From assembly GCF_052857255.1 (NCBI RefSeq), contig NC_135497.1, forward strand, positions 185,914,084 through 185,978,083: a stretch of 64,000 nucleotides of DNA, written 5' to 3'. Below are positions 1 to 11,700 of this stretch, piece after piece. This DNA is from Amblyomma americanum. Taxonomy: Eukaryota > Arthropoda > Arachnida > Ixodida > Ixodidae. Under the pieces are notes generated by a model. The model was not told the origin of the DNA. It was given only the letters and a program-made list of their open reading frames with translations, and searched no databases. The translations under genes and the position numbers were made by a program. The first letter of the stretch is position 1. Each line of letters starts with the position of its first letter.

Positions 1-91
1 TTTGTCGTCTTTTTCCATTTCACGTTTTCGCTGTCCCCGTAACCCTGGCTGCCGTGTTAACCGTTTCCGGCTCCCTTTCACTTTTGAGAAA

Positions 92-690
92 ATGGCGTCC
101 AGCTCAGCGGCCCCAGCCACCTCTCCAGTATACATTTTCTCGAAGGTTCGTACATCCAAGCTGTCAAGGCACAACAAGCAAGTAATTGCAAATGTGTACT
201 CCCATACCAGGACCTTTTTTCCGGTGAAGTCTGTTTGAAAAGTACTGAGTACTGCAAGCGAGGGCACCGAAGTATTTCCCCGTACTGTTGCCAAAATCAA
301 GGCGGAGCGGAGCGTCTCTGTGGGCCTTTGGGGTCTCGAAAGAAAAGACCTCACGACGTGAAGATTTCAAGCTCGCGAACAGTCAAGAATGACAGCTCCA
401 CAGTCCATGCCATCCGTCTGAAAGTGCACAGAATGTACGCGAAGAGGGAAGTTCCAACACTGGACAGTGTGCCAAAGAATGTCAGAGGACGGCGACCTGC
501 CGAACTTCAAGAAAACGATGTTGTGGAGGTTGATGAAGGGCACTGGATCCACATTTGAAAAAAGAAAACGGAACCTTGTGCTGATAGAGCGAAGTGACAT
601 CATTGCCTGGCGTCGCAGGTATCTGCGGGGGATCAAGGAATTCCGAGGACAGGGCAGGTACGAGTCGTTCCTTGCTTATTTTCTTAAGTA
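92..690 (+). pseudogene. Decayed DDE transposase, N-terminal part
   Basis: A reading frame starting at the ATG at 92 runs through a helix-turn-helix-like stretch (SKLSRHNKQVIANVYSHTRT, from about 148) and then continues only by switching frame, near 235, 480 and 560. The later pieces (LNNFKK-like KKTMLWRLMKGTGSTFEKRK, then LVLIERSDIIAWRRRYLRGI) resemble the region between the DNA-binding domain and the catalytic domain of a Tc1/mariner-type transposase family that I recall as common in ticks and aphids. The catalytic D/D/E part is absent, so this is an inactive 5' fragment. The start of the element lies at or beyond the left edge. The family name is from memory and not certain; several frameshifts are directly visible. 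Confidence 0.45.
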
Positions 691-753
691 GCACGTTTAG
701 ACTGGCTTCATATAGAGCTTGAAGTTGCAACCTCGTAGTCGTAACAGTGATTG

Positions 754-1340
754 CAGCAGTGGTTGCAGTCATCGAACCTACCGCTAAGCATCGTTCCTTG
801 TTCAACCAGGTTTCCAAGCCCCTGCAGATCCCAAAGTGCCTGCCAAGCGTCTTCCTGGTGATTCCAAGCTGGTCTGATTCCTACCTCGCGTCAGCGGGGT
901 GGTACTACATCTTCATTGATATGTATACCACGGAACTGTGCCTTCACTGTAGCGCCTGCGCAAGCATCCTTCTTCTGGCCTTAAAAGCAGTCACCTCGAG
1001 ACCCCCAGCTTCATTACAGCAGTGGTTGCAGTCATCGAACCTACTGCTAAGCATCGTTCCTTGTTCACCCAGGTTTCCAAGCCCCTGCAGATCCCAAAGT
1101 GCCTGCCAAGCGTCTTCCTGGTGATTCGAAGCTGGTCTGATTCCTGCCTCGCGTCAACGGAGCGGTACTACGCTATCTTCATTGATACGTATACCACAGA
1201 ACCGTGCCTTCACTGTAGCGCCTGCGCAAGCATCCTTCTTCAGGCCTTAAAAGCAGTCACCTCGAGACCCCCAGCTTCATTGCAGCAGTGGTTGCAGTTA
1301 TCGAACCTACCGCTAAGCATCGTTCCTTGTTCACCCAGGT
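754..1340 (+). repeat. Tandem monomers (about 265 bp x 2.2) in front of a LINE
   Basis: Three successive units begin with the same motif (cagcagtggttgcagt) at 754, 1017 and 1283, giving periods of 263 and 266 bp. The second unit has a 3-base insertion relative to the first. The third unit is cut off after about 58 bp and runs into the leader of the LINE ORF1 at 1440. Open frames across this array (747-1124, 1022-1453) are by-products of the repeat. The position directly upstream of ORF1 suggests a 5' UTR made of promoter monomers, as known for some mammalian L1 families; that role is inference. Confidence 0.75.
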
Positions 1341-1439
1341 TGGTGCCTTTAATCTTTTGCAATTTTGACTCCCTTGACTGCAACCACTGCTGCTGCCAAT
1401 TTTGCTTGCTTCGCTGTGCAAATTGTCTTCGCTTTTCTC

Positions 1440-2249
1440 ATGATGCCGACTAATGTCGAGCTGGCTAAAAAAAATGAGAGTTTGGAGGCTATGTTTAAGG
1501 CCAAGATGAATGATTTAGTTAATCAACTTGTCACAAAAATAACTATCAAGCTTCAAGAATCTGGTCTAGACGTAGGTGGACTGGCTAAGGAAGTGTCTGA
1601 CATGGATGCCAGTCTCACGCTCTTGAATGACATAGTCGAAAAAGTTCAGAGTAGTCAAGCGGATCTCTTGGCCGCAAACAAAGCGCTTAAACTCGAGAAT
1701 GAAATGCTAAAAAATCAAATCGCCACTCAGGATCAATATTCCAGAATCAATAATGTTGAAATCAAAGGTGTCCCTTGCACACAGGGTGAGTACTGTATTG
1801 AAATTGTGGCATCGATTGGAGAGAAAATAAGCTGCCCTGTTGACACTGCCGACCTTGACATTGTTCATCGGGTGCCCGCTCAGACAGGGCAGAACATCAT
1901 TGCTCGCTTCATTTCCCGCGCTAAAAGAAACGACTTCTTAGATAAAGCTCGTAAGTCACGGCTTGACACCAGTACGTTGGGTTTCCCAGGTGCAGCAAAG
2001 GAGCCAGTTTATGTAAATGACCACCTTACTGTGGAAAACAAGAAACTTCTCAGTAAGGCACGAACACTCAAGAAAGAAAAAGGGTGGCTGTTTCTCTGGA
2101 CGAAAAACTTCCAAACTTTGGCACGTAAGATAGAGACCAGTCATGTTTTCCGCATTAAACCTAATCCGACCTTTCCATTTTCACTTGAGATTCTGCATTT
2201 TTCTTCTAATCTCTTCCATCAGTATGACCTCATACTTCACGCCTTCTAA
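1440..2249 (+). CDS. LINE ORF1 protein (coiled coil plus RRM-like domain)
   Basis: The uninterrupted frame gives 269 residues from the first ATG of an ATGATG pair. The frame is open upstream to 1365 but that part lies in the leader. Residues about 10-105 are rich in heptad-spaced Leu, Lys and Glu (for example LLAANKALKLENEMLKNQIA) and should form a coiled coil. An RRM-like region follows, with NVEIKGVP, then DLDIVHRVP and IIARFISRAKRNDFL, which is the layout of L1-type ORF1 nucleic-acid chaperones. A basic C-terminal part follows. The protein would coat the element's own RNA. The absence of stops suggests a young insertion, although ORF2 is broken, so this copy cannot move on its own. Confidence 0.75.
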   Translation: MMPTNVELAKKNESLEAMFKAKMNDLVNQLVTKITIKLQESGLDVGGLAKEVSDMDASLTLLNDIVEKVQSSQADLLAANKALKLENEMLKNQIATQDQYSRINNVEIKGVPCTQGEYCIEIVASIGEKISCPVDTADLDIVHRVPAQTGQNIIARFISRAKRNDFLDKARKSRLDTSTLGFPGAAKEPVYVNDHLTVENKKLLSKARTLKKEKGWLFLWTKNFQTLARKIETSHVFRIKPNPTFPFSLEILHFSSNLFHQYDLILHAF

Positions 2250-2273
2250 TCTAAAATCTTATCTTTCCCCTTC

Positions 2274-3065
2274 TTGAAGATCTTTTATTCATTTCAATTT
2301 ACTTACCACTTTACTAACCTATTATCAGCCACTCAACACCAGTTCTCCGTAATCTACATGAGCTGTGGGATGGGCAGGGTGGCACAGCGATCTTTATTTC
2401 TTCTTGCTATCACTATGGTCGCTATCACTATCGTAAAAGTGGGAAGTTGTGAATCTGTATGGATCGAACCAGAGGAATCTTTCTTTTCACTAGATAGAAA
2501 AAATATAGTCATCGTCCTCATCCCATGTCAAAGATTTCTGCTCAGCTCTACACTCGGTCTTAAGGGTATTGCCAATGGAAAGGGTATTGTCAAAAATGCT
2601 ATAATAATGGGTGATATCAATATTAACACATTAGATCCCGACTGCTTCTCATATGCAGATTATATGGAAGTTTTAAATATTCATGGCTTCGAAAATCTTA
2701 TCAACATTCCCACACACATTTCCGCTACTGGTTCAAGCTCCCTCATAGATCACGCTTTATCAAACCTAATGTCCGCCCCTGATGCAGGCGTCATAGAAGC
2801 TGATATAACAGATCACTACCCTATTTTCATACAGTTGGATAACTGTGTTAACTATGTTAGGCATACTCAGTTCATTAAAAAAACATTGGGCTCTGCATTA
2901 TTCCTTGAACGGGTTGCTATTATTGACTGGTCAGTGGTTAAGGCTCTTGATGACGCCGATATTGCATTCAATCAGTTCTTTCTTATTATCTCTAATACTA
3001 TCAATGAGTGTTCTACTATATATAATTGCAATAAGAAGTTTTCAACTCCGAATAATCCTGACTAG
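2274..3065 (+). pseudogene. LINE ORF2 remnant: C-terminal half of the AP-type endonuclease
   Basis: The open frame is 263 residues, but only the part from about 2593 is recognisable. It contains IIMGDININTLD (the GDFN-type catalytic motif), SSLIDHALSN and ITDHYPIFIQ (the SDHxP-type motif), all typical of the endonuclease/exonuclease/phosphatase fold in LINE ORF2. The stretch before it lacks the N-terminal endonuclease motifs and reads as rearranged sequence. Translation stops at 3065, before any reverse transcriptase block. A non-functional remnant is the only sensible reading. Confidence 0.7.
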
Positions 3066-3438
3066 GTGTCACCGAGTGATCACCGGATGCTGTGCGCATG
3101 CACCACAGGGAGATGTGTTTGTGAGGCCATCACAACCCCAAAGACTAGAACCATACGAAGAGCCTTGTTCACCGGATATGCTTATGCACTGGGATGGTGT
3201 CGAGGTTAGCGAGCTTCCCCCAAGCGTGGCTCCCACCCCGTGGTATTGAGGCTCCAACGGGGGGACACTTGTACCCTTGGGTGACCAGTGGGTGTCCGGC
3301 GGAAAGGAGTCGAACCCCCGTTCTCCCGCAGCTCGAGATGACATTCAGCCAACTTCCAAGTTTATATGAATGCCCGGAATGTGTAGATACGAGTTCCCGT
3401 GGTAAAAAGACGAGTTCAGATTCCTCTTTAGTGCACCT
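3066..3438. other. Unassigned repeat-like segment, no gene
   Basis: Short overlapping frames exist on both strands but none resembles a protein. The segment at 3295-3330 (ggagtcgaacccccgttctc) looks like the B-box region of a tRNA-derived SINE read on the minus strand, but I cannot follow a whole element. It ends at the left TTAA of the next element. Confidence 0.35.
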
Positions 3439-4155
3439 TTAAGGAGGGATGTGGGGATTGGAGCAAACTTTTTTATACTTTGACTTAAGAGTAATGAAAC
3501 TTTGGCGGACTGGCTTGAAATAGCATTAAACAGACAGCTACAAAGTTTCACAGTGATATCTTCAGTAGTTATTTTATAATTGTTTATATGTTGGTCATAT
3601 GTTGCTTGCTTATGGAAAGCCTAGCATGACAGCAAAATGGGTTATGGGTCTGTAAATGTTTTTAATAGTTACTAAGAAGTATGGTCTAAGTCAAGATTCT
3701 CTTAATTTCTTTTAAAATTTTTCTGCTCTTTTTCTAAACAACATAGTATGCATGTTCTCTTTATATTTAAAATGTATCATGCTCCAATTATTGTGTAATA
3801 AAAAATGGTGTGCCTAAACAGCAAATTTGAGACTGTCTTGGCGTAAGGCACATTTCAGCAATTGCAACAAAACAAACGGGATTAAAATCCGTGCTCCCAT
3901 TGCAGTGTAATGCTTTCCACGAGCAAGGTGATAAGTTCAAAAACTTTCAAGAAAACAAGCCTGGAAGTTCTAAACTAGCACACACTGTCTATGTGTAGAT
4001 GCTGGCAAATATATTTATTTCGACCGCTTGCGGTTTATTTTTGGGTGAAATATTTCAGTACAACATAGAAAGAGTGTTGTAGATAGCAAAGAGTGCTTTT
4101 CAAAAATCGACTTTTTTCGCGATTTTTGCGAACTGATCCCCACATTCCCCCTTAA
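3439..4155. mobile_element. TTAA-flanked MITE (717 bp)
   Basis: The left end reads TTAAGGAGGGATGTGGGGAT (3439) and the right end reads ATCCCCACATTCCCCCTTAA (to 4155). These are inverted copies of about 20 bp with two mismatches. TTAA at both ends is the target site of piggyBac-type transposases. No transposase frame is inside, so it is non-autonomous. The interior is AT-rich without features. The superfamily assignment is inferred from the TTAA. Confidence 0.65.
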
Positions 4156-4698
4156 ATGGCGCACAATTTGTGCCCTCGCCACTCGCACCTTTCACAACCA
4201 CACACAGCAACGCGGCCGCACCGATCTTCCCAAGCCTGCCTTGCATGCACCCGCGTACATGCTGGTGGTCTGGAGCGCAAAATATGCGAGTAAAAGCTTT
4301 TTTTTTGAAAAATCCGAATAAAAAGTTGGGAGTGTGCAAATTATGCGAGTAAAACGGTATTCAAAGATTCGAATATTTGCACAGCCCTACCTAAAGGGCT
4401 TAGAAACCTGGAACGAAATGGTAAACAGCATGCTAGCCAATACCTTCATAATTTTTCTAAGGTAAGACAAAGCACAGCCAATGCAATAGTAAAATGCTGG
4501 GCTAGTTGGTTCATAATGCACAGAAGGTGGAACCAGCAAAAAAGGACGCAGGACAAGACAGTGGAGGCTTAACAAAACATGTTGTGGGGCTAGATGGTTA
4601 TGCTTTTTTTTTAAAGAAAATAATCCAGTACTACATTTTAATATAGTGCCAAACCAGTCAAGCTCTTTGTTTCCTCATCTTAAAATGCAGCGCTGAAT
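4156..4698. other. Non-coding, contains a fragment related to the next MITE
   Basis: No gene is visible. Near 4340-4360 the sequence ttatgcgagtaaaacggta resembles the terminal repeat of the MITE at 4701-5345, so a degraded relative probably ends here. The rest is unassigned. Confidence 0.35.
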
Positions 4699-4700
4699 TA

Positions 4701-5345
4701 CTGTATTTACTCGCATAATGAACCCACTTTTTTTTACAGAAGAGTTGACATCAGTTTGGGGGAGGGTTCATTACACAGGAAAAAAGTTTTCAACAGATTT
4801 TTTTGGAAGGGTCGAGATTTCATATACCTCTGTCTGTCCTTCCGTCACCAACAAAACGCACGCGGTCAGACGCGTTCCACTTTGACGCGATCCCGCAATT
4901 TTGTGCTAGCCGGGGGCACCTGCTAATAGTGGCGAGATAACGGGAACAGGACATCATAATACAGGCCCTGAAGGTCAGGCCCGCGTTTTTTACCGCGAGA
5001 TTAAAAACAGGACCGTGACGAGTGTCTAATGCGAATGTTTAAGATTTAGCTTGGAGCACACAACATCTTGGCGCCCTGCCAAGTTCGCCGAGGGCGCCGC
5101 GGCCCCCTCCCCCACCCCTCTGCAGAGCTCTCCTCAAAATATAAACAAATGTTATCAGTGGGAGGAGGAGGGGGGGCAGCAGCTTGGCGCCCCCCCCCCC
5201 CCTTGCTTCCCCCTACCCCTCTGGCAGGAGCTCTCCTCGAAAGATAAACAAGTTGGGATGTGGGGAAAAAAAAAGTTAATTCTGGCCGACAAAAGTGGAG
5301 GGCGGGTTCATTATGCGAGTGGGTTCATCACGCAAGTAAATACGG
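4701..5345. mobile_element. TA-flanked MITE (645 bp)
   Basis: The left end CTGTATTTACTCGCATAATG and the right end (inverse CCGTATTTACTTGCGTGATG) form a terminal inverted repeat of about 25 bp, which continues with GAACCC on both sides. TA dinucleotides flank both ends (4699-4700 and 5346-5347), fitting a Tc1/mariner-type target duplication. The interior includes C-rich and G-rich tracts and no transposase frame. The open frame at 5051-5356 is chance. Confidence 0.65.
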
Positions 5346-5547
5346 TACTTTGTTAAAAAACAGAGGAGGCGTGCACACACAACGCTGAACTTGTTGATTC
5401 CAGTTTGATTTAATACTGATTTATTCCAGTTTAGAAATCAGTTGCAAGTCCAGCGGTGTTGCATGTGTGTCCTCTGTCTTGTCCTGCATCCAGGTCCACC
5501 ATCTCTGCAACCAATGCAACTGCATGGATAAACTGTTATGTGCTCAC

Positions 5548-5752
5548 CTGCTAGCAATGACTGAATGGAGAGTAACACAGTGCGCACATCCAACAGGGCA
5601 GTCCACTTTTCCTTGAGGATGTCAAGGCATATGTTCCCCTGAGCATCAACGTTCGGGTGAAAGCAGGGAGTTTCGAAGTGCACCTGTGGGCTCTCAAAAG
5701 GGTAGGTACTGGGAAACTCCAGCCTCAGCCGATACACCAACTTTTCATATAC
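5548..5752 (-). CDS. UBE2C: UBE2C exon 4 (catalytic)
   Basis: The 205 bp exon carries the central sheet, HPN, the catalytic Cys and the destruction box. It has a TTTCCAG acceptor and a GTGAGC donor. It ends SIQSLLA plus G, while the family usually reads SLLGEPN, so the tick protein may have one extra Ala or an unusual junction. Confidence 0.93.
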
Positions 5753-8700
5753 CTGGAAATACAATGATTTGCATCATTCTTCAAGACAGTCACCCCATGA
5801 GAAAACAGTACTAGCCAAAGCCACGAACTAGCACAACACATTTTATCTATAGTTAAACCTGGATGTAAAGAACCTCCATGAAGCGAATTTCTCAATTCCT
5901 CAACGCTGCCCCAACTGAAGCATGTGCATTTGCAAACTAAGTAACGAAGGTGTTGCGGCGACATGCCTTGATATAACGGACTCACTATGCTACCTATGTA
6001 TTAACTAGTGCTGCGTTTTATGAAAGTTTCAGCACGATAAAACATCAACTGACATCAAGGGAACATGTACGACTGCAATGAGCGACTGCAGTTGACAACA
6101 CGCCATGCTCCTGTACCTTCTGTGCATCTATGTGCCAACGCAGCAGTGCCCGCAGCTTTCTCTTTTGCAACGTCACATCACATGGAACTACAAGAGCTCA
6201 TGCTCAACAAAGGTAGTGAAAAACAATAGCACATAGATAAAAAATAAAACAAAAATAGGGGACGAGCAGTGTGCGCCCGTCACCTCAACTCGCGCGAGTG
6301 GCAGCAGAGCACGGCAGTGACATGAAGCAACACTAACATAGTGCTAGGGCAACAGTAACCAGGGCAGACCAAGAGCGGAGAGACAGGTGCCTCTATGGCC
6401 AGTCTAGCAGCGACACAGCGACCGCACACACTTTCCTCTAGTCCAATCTTGGTGCCTCCGATTGCCTTGCCTTTCCCCACCCGCTCGTTGCAGCACTGTG
6501 CAAGCCACAGCAGCAGAAGTGATTGCAGTTGCAGCTACAGTCATGTCAGTGCAATCACGAAACGTTTCTCAGCGTTTTCGAATAACAGAGGTTTACTGTG
6601 AACATCTTCAAGGTGATTCCACCTACATTTATTTTTGATTTCCATTCTGCATTGCCCTTTAGAGTACTGACAAAAACAACTTTCTCAATTTCATTATACC
6701 CAGGTTTTACTGCACATCTTTCATTCACAAGAGCAACCAAAGTAAAGAAATAAGCAGCTTCAGAAAAAGAATTGCAGAGTGATGTCGTAACCACACGTAC
6801 CAGTACCCAATGCATTAGCTTTGTAAAAAATGAAACCAGTATGCACAACAGCAGCAGCAAGATAATGTGCACATTGTGCAAGAAATCGCTGAAGGAATGC
6901 ATTCAATCCTGGAGGACACAAGATTAGCATGCATTCCTCCTGTGAGGAAACAAGTTTGCTTGTTACAGTTAATAGACAACAGACAGTTTTATATCGAGTC
7001 ACATGCAGAACCCCATGGGACCACTAAATAGAACCGAAATAACATCTAGTTCACAGCCCAGCATTCTACCCACAATAAGAATGCCGGAACAGAGATTAAA
7101 CTGCCTGCAGCAGCTCATGTAGCAGCAAAATGTGCTTCTGAAGAAAGGCATTCATCTTAATTCCTTCACTGGGGAGTGCATCTTCAGATGCGTGCTCAAC
7201 ACAACAGTATCAAAGCACATCTAAAGACAGCTATTTTTTATCTTGAACATGAAAAGTGCACGCTGCAGACCAACTACTTCATAAACTAATTTCAACTGTC
7301 AACTATATTTAAACAAGCCTAGTTCCAATTATTTGCAGTAAGTGGCAGGAATATTGACTGTTTTTGGCGGGAATCTCGAAGTGTGTGACACTGATGCTTG
7401 AAAGTGGCACACGAGCCTCCCTTTGTGCCACACCCTGATTCAAGACATCATAGAAAGAGGAAGACATGAGGAGCAAAGGAATTTTACTTCCAGACTGCAT
7501 CTAAATACGACTTCCAAGAAAATAGAAAGGGGTTTCTATTTGTTTTGTTTAACACAACCTTGCGTTTAATTTGCCTAAAAACTTCCCAGTGAAGGGATTA
7601 ACTACAAGTACAGCTGAAAGCCTAGTAGTTGCATTAAAGTACACAAACACTACAGATTGATACAACTCGAGAACACAGTGGCAAATATCCTTCAAAGGAG
7701 GCCCTTCAGACAATGGCATCGGTCAACTGTCATGACATCGCAGTTAATCCCATTTCACGGACGCGTCTGCCAGTCACCTGTGATTTCACGCTATGGCATT
7801 AACCGCGACATCACAAGAACCGGTCAATGCCAATGCCCTCAGTTGAGTTTCCCCTTCACACTGCGCCAGTTGCAATCCCCTTCCCCTCCAGGTGGCGATG
7901 AGAGGAAACACCTTGTTGATGATGAAATCGGGGTTTCTTGATGACCCGGTGGTTCTAACTCACAAACATTCTCGTTACTCGAGAAAAGAAGAAGAGTAGC
8001 TATTTATTTACAAAAAAAAAAGCAAGAAGAAGCGAGCAAAGAGAAAACTATTTACAACATGACTAAACCATTGATCAGACGAATTCAGCATCTGTTCAAC
8101 CCAGAGCGCTTACTTTAATGTTGAATTCCAATGGCAGATCGAGAGCGCTCCGCCGGATCACAAACGGAGCACGTAGTTCAGGCGGAGATCACTCCCTCCC
8201 ATTTTGCCAATGGAATGCATGCGCTCCCGCGGGGGCACTTCAGCGCAAGAATAGCTCAAAGTTCAGGCAACATGGCGGCGCCCTTCGAAGCGCGGCCTCT
8301 CGCTTCACCAGCGATTCGTCCTTGCCGCCACTCTGTCTCTCGCGTTCACGGCAAACAAAAGGCGCACGAAGCTTTCGCTTTGTGTGATGATGCCCGCACC
8401 ACAAAATTCTAGTGATGAAACGCGCCAAATTTTCAGATTGCTTCCTTATTTACAGAGCTGCTAGGCTTAGAGAGTACGCGTCGTCTGACGTCAGATAGCG
8501 CGGGAGGTTCAAACAAGTCAACGATTTTGGTCTAAAAAGCGGTCACAAAGAATTGACCGCGATGGAATTGACATCCTGCTAAGAAATTTTTTATTTTAAC
8601 TTGTGCGGACGCGAACAAAACGAAAAATAATTACATTTGGGAGAATTCAATTTTTAAAAAAAGACAAAAATACTGCTTGTACGTTGCCCGGATCACCGCG

Positions 8701-11700
8701 TAGCGACGACAGGAAGTTCGCGTATGCGACAGAACGGATGCAGCCGGTCATGACCGGAAGCAGACGCGGGAAAGTAAAACGTCGCGCGGGGTTCCGGTCA
8801 AATCTGCCGATTTCGGCGGAGCAAATTTAGCTGCTCCACGGAGCGATCCGGGATCGACGTCTGATCCCGATCTGCCATTGGAACAGGCAACTCGCACTCC
8901 TATTCTGCCATTGGAATACGATTGCTCCCAACAGAGCAGAAAAACTTGATCCGGATCTGCCATTGGAATTGAACATTAATTTTAACCCCTCCGTCTACGC
9001 CCCTAGCGGGGACAGTAACCAATAAGGTAACAAGTGACTCTCCTCGCCAATCAGTGGTTAGGAAAATGAAAATAAGGTTTCCATCAACTAATCCCAGATT
9101 GGGGAAAGAATACTGATTAAACAATGGTCGGGGAAAGGAAAGCCAAAAGTCGCAATTCCCTCGATCAGTCGAATAATTGGGAAAAGAGAGGTTGCAATCA
9201 AACACACAAACCGCAAAAACACGACTACCATTTCCCACGGCACAACAGTTACTACATTCCTAACACTGTCATCTGTTTTCTCTTTAGCACACGTGCATGT
9301 GAGACAAACATATGCCGAAGAGACGATCACTCAAGTTCTTTACAGAAAAAAAAGAAGACAGTCGTCAAGGGAAGAATGCGGTTCATGGTCACTCGATCCT
9401 ACCCAGACGTATCTACTGCATTCCCGAAGTCTCTGCAACCACTTGACGCCGCACACATTGCGACAGCTGTACCTGCCTAAGCTTCTTCAAGACGAGTAAC
9501 CCATGACGGGGCGAAGAAAACAAGGACATCCGCTGCAAGAAGGGGAGGCACGGACGGGACTGGTCCCTTTGTTGGCGACGCCGCAATGAAGGGCTATGGA
9601 AATTTCAACCACCTGGGGTTCTTTAACGTGCACTGACATCGCACAGTACATGGGCCGTCGCGGCCAAAATAGAGCCCGCGTCTTTCGGGTCAGCAGCCAA
9701 GCGCCATAACCACTGGGCCACCGCGGCGGCTGCATTGACAGCTAAGGTTATGCATGGCTGAATAACCGGCGCACCGCACTGCCCGATTCCGAAGCAGTCA
9801 ATCTGGGCCAGTTTGGCACAGTTCTCTCCATTTTTATCAAGATGGAACAGCTCATATGGTTTGGATCATTAGGCACAAGGGTGGCATCACTGTACATGGC
9901 ACAGTAACGAGATATATTAGGTTCTTACGAAAGGATGTAGCAAAATGAACAAGAGTAACAAGACACTCAGGCAGTACATATATCGTTCATAACTTGTTCC
10001 CCACAAAAAATAAGATGCAACTGTAAATGCATGAAACGTTTCAGAGGCTATCACGCAGCTTCCAGGAAGCAACAATTCTGCCAGTGAATGCACTGGCAAC
10101 TAATGGGGAGACTGAATCTGAAAGCCAAGAGAATAATACAGCTACTGCTGATACACAGAGGAAAAGTGATTGGTAAGCTATCCCTGGGTGCAAAAGTAAA
10201 AACTTGCAATTCATCATAAACTCAAAATATTGGGGCCAAACATTGGGGACCCAACAAGGGCCATGCACTGTGGCAGACACCTTGCTGTAATTTGTCTCAT
10301 CAAAGCCTTTGGACTAAAAAGCTACTTACTGTGCCTGAAGGCCCGTGTATTGTTCCAATCCATCGAAAGAGGTTGTCACCATCAGGAAATGCAGAAATCC
10401 CCTTCTCACCACACATCTAGCAAGAAAGCAACAGTCATATGAGCAGTATTGAAATGCTGAAGTAGTGGATCCATGTTGAGAACAGTCGTCAATGGCTGAA
10501 GATAACACCACCTGTGGACATACCATCTGCTCATGCTGTCAGAACCCACGCTAGTCAAGCCACAAGCTACTCCCACTATTACCCACGTTTCCTTCAGCAA
10601 TCATTCGCACAGGTCAGGACAAGCCGTGCTGCTAGATTGTCATATATCTTGTGCATACACCCCATATTGAAATGTCACCTAAACTTGCAAATAAACAGCA
10701 AGTAATTCCCTAGTCTGCTTCACATGCACCTCAAACAAAGCTTGACACAATTTATCCTGCTTGCTCTTAACACTAAATTGTATCACATACACAAACATGA
10801 GCACAAAGCGAATGCATGCTCCCCAGTGAGCGTTTTTGTATCAAAACCTCACAAGACTTAACATTTCAAGAATGCTTAGGGTGGCAGGTATGCTATCAGC
10901 ACAGTAATACAACCTTTGTCCGTAAAGTTTCGAGACTCAGTCCATTAAAAAAAAATCTGTTTAACATTGAAATCATTTGTGCAGCACCCCTTCGAAATAG
11001 TCTCTCTTGCAGTCTATACACAGCATCCAGCGCTTCTTGGGGTCTTGGAAACAGTTGGAAAACGCTTCTTTTGGCAGGGCTGTCAGCTCCTTTCTCGTGT
11101 CGTCTTGAATGGCCTCCACGCTCCCCATCAAGCGACCTTTTAGAACTCTCTTCACACGAGGAAACAGGAAAAAATCGCATGGGGAGAGGCCAGGCTAGTA
11201 CAGCAGATGGGGAAGTACAGTAATGCCGTGCTTGGCGAGAAATTTTCTCACGCTGAGAGCAATGTGCGGCCTTGCGTTATCGTGGAGAAAACTGCATTGT
11301 CCAGATGCCCATAAGTCAGGGCGACAGCCTCGCAGTGCATCACGCATGTGTTGGAGCACGCGGATATAAAACTCCTGATTCACCGTCTGCCCTTGTGGGA
11401 CGAACTCGTTGTGTTGTATGACACCTCTGGCATCGAAAAAAACTATCGGCATAGTCTTTGTTTTGGTCTTCTGTCGCCGCACCTTTCTCAACGCCGGAGA
11501 GCTTGAGGACCGCCATTCGCCGCTCTGCCTCTTTGAGGATCGTATTGAAAACACCATGTTTCGTCTTCAGCAATGATGCTGTCGACTAATGCAGCATCCT
11601 TTTCTGCCTCGGAGAGCAAATCGGCGCTCACTGATGCCCGCGTGTCCTTTTGGTCCTGTGTGAGGGAGTGCAGCACAAGTCTGGCATTCAGCTTTCGTTT

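Larger units (their letters stand above)
754..3065 (+). mobile_element. Non-LTR retrotransposon (LINE), truncated and internally deleted
   Basis: The order is tandem 5' monomers, an intact ORF1, then a damaged ORF2 that covers only the C-terminal half of the endonuclease domain. No reverse transcriptase motif follows. The copy is therefore 3' truncated or rearranged, which differs from the usual 5' truncation of LINEs. The sequence after 3065 has no similarity I can see to the element. The exact 5' end is unknown; it may lie between 690 and 754. Confidence 0.7.

Noticed and set aside
747..1453. Two overlapping frames with near-identical protein ends
   Set aside because: They are translations of the tandem DNA repeat in front of the LINE.
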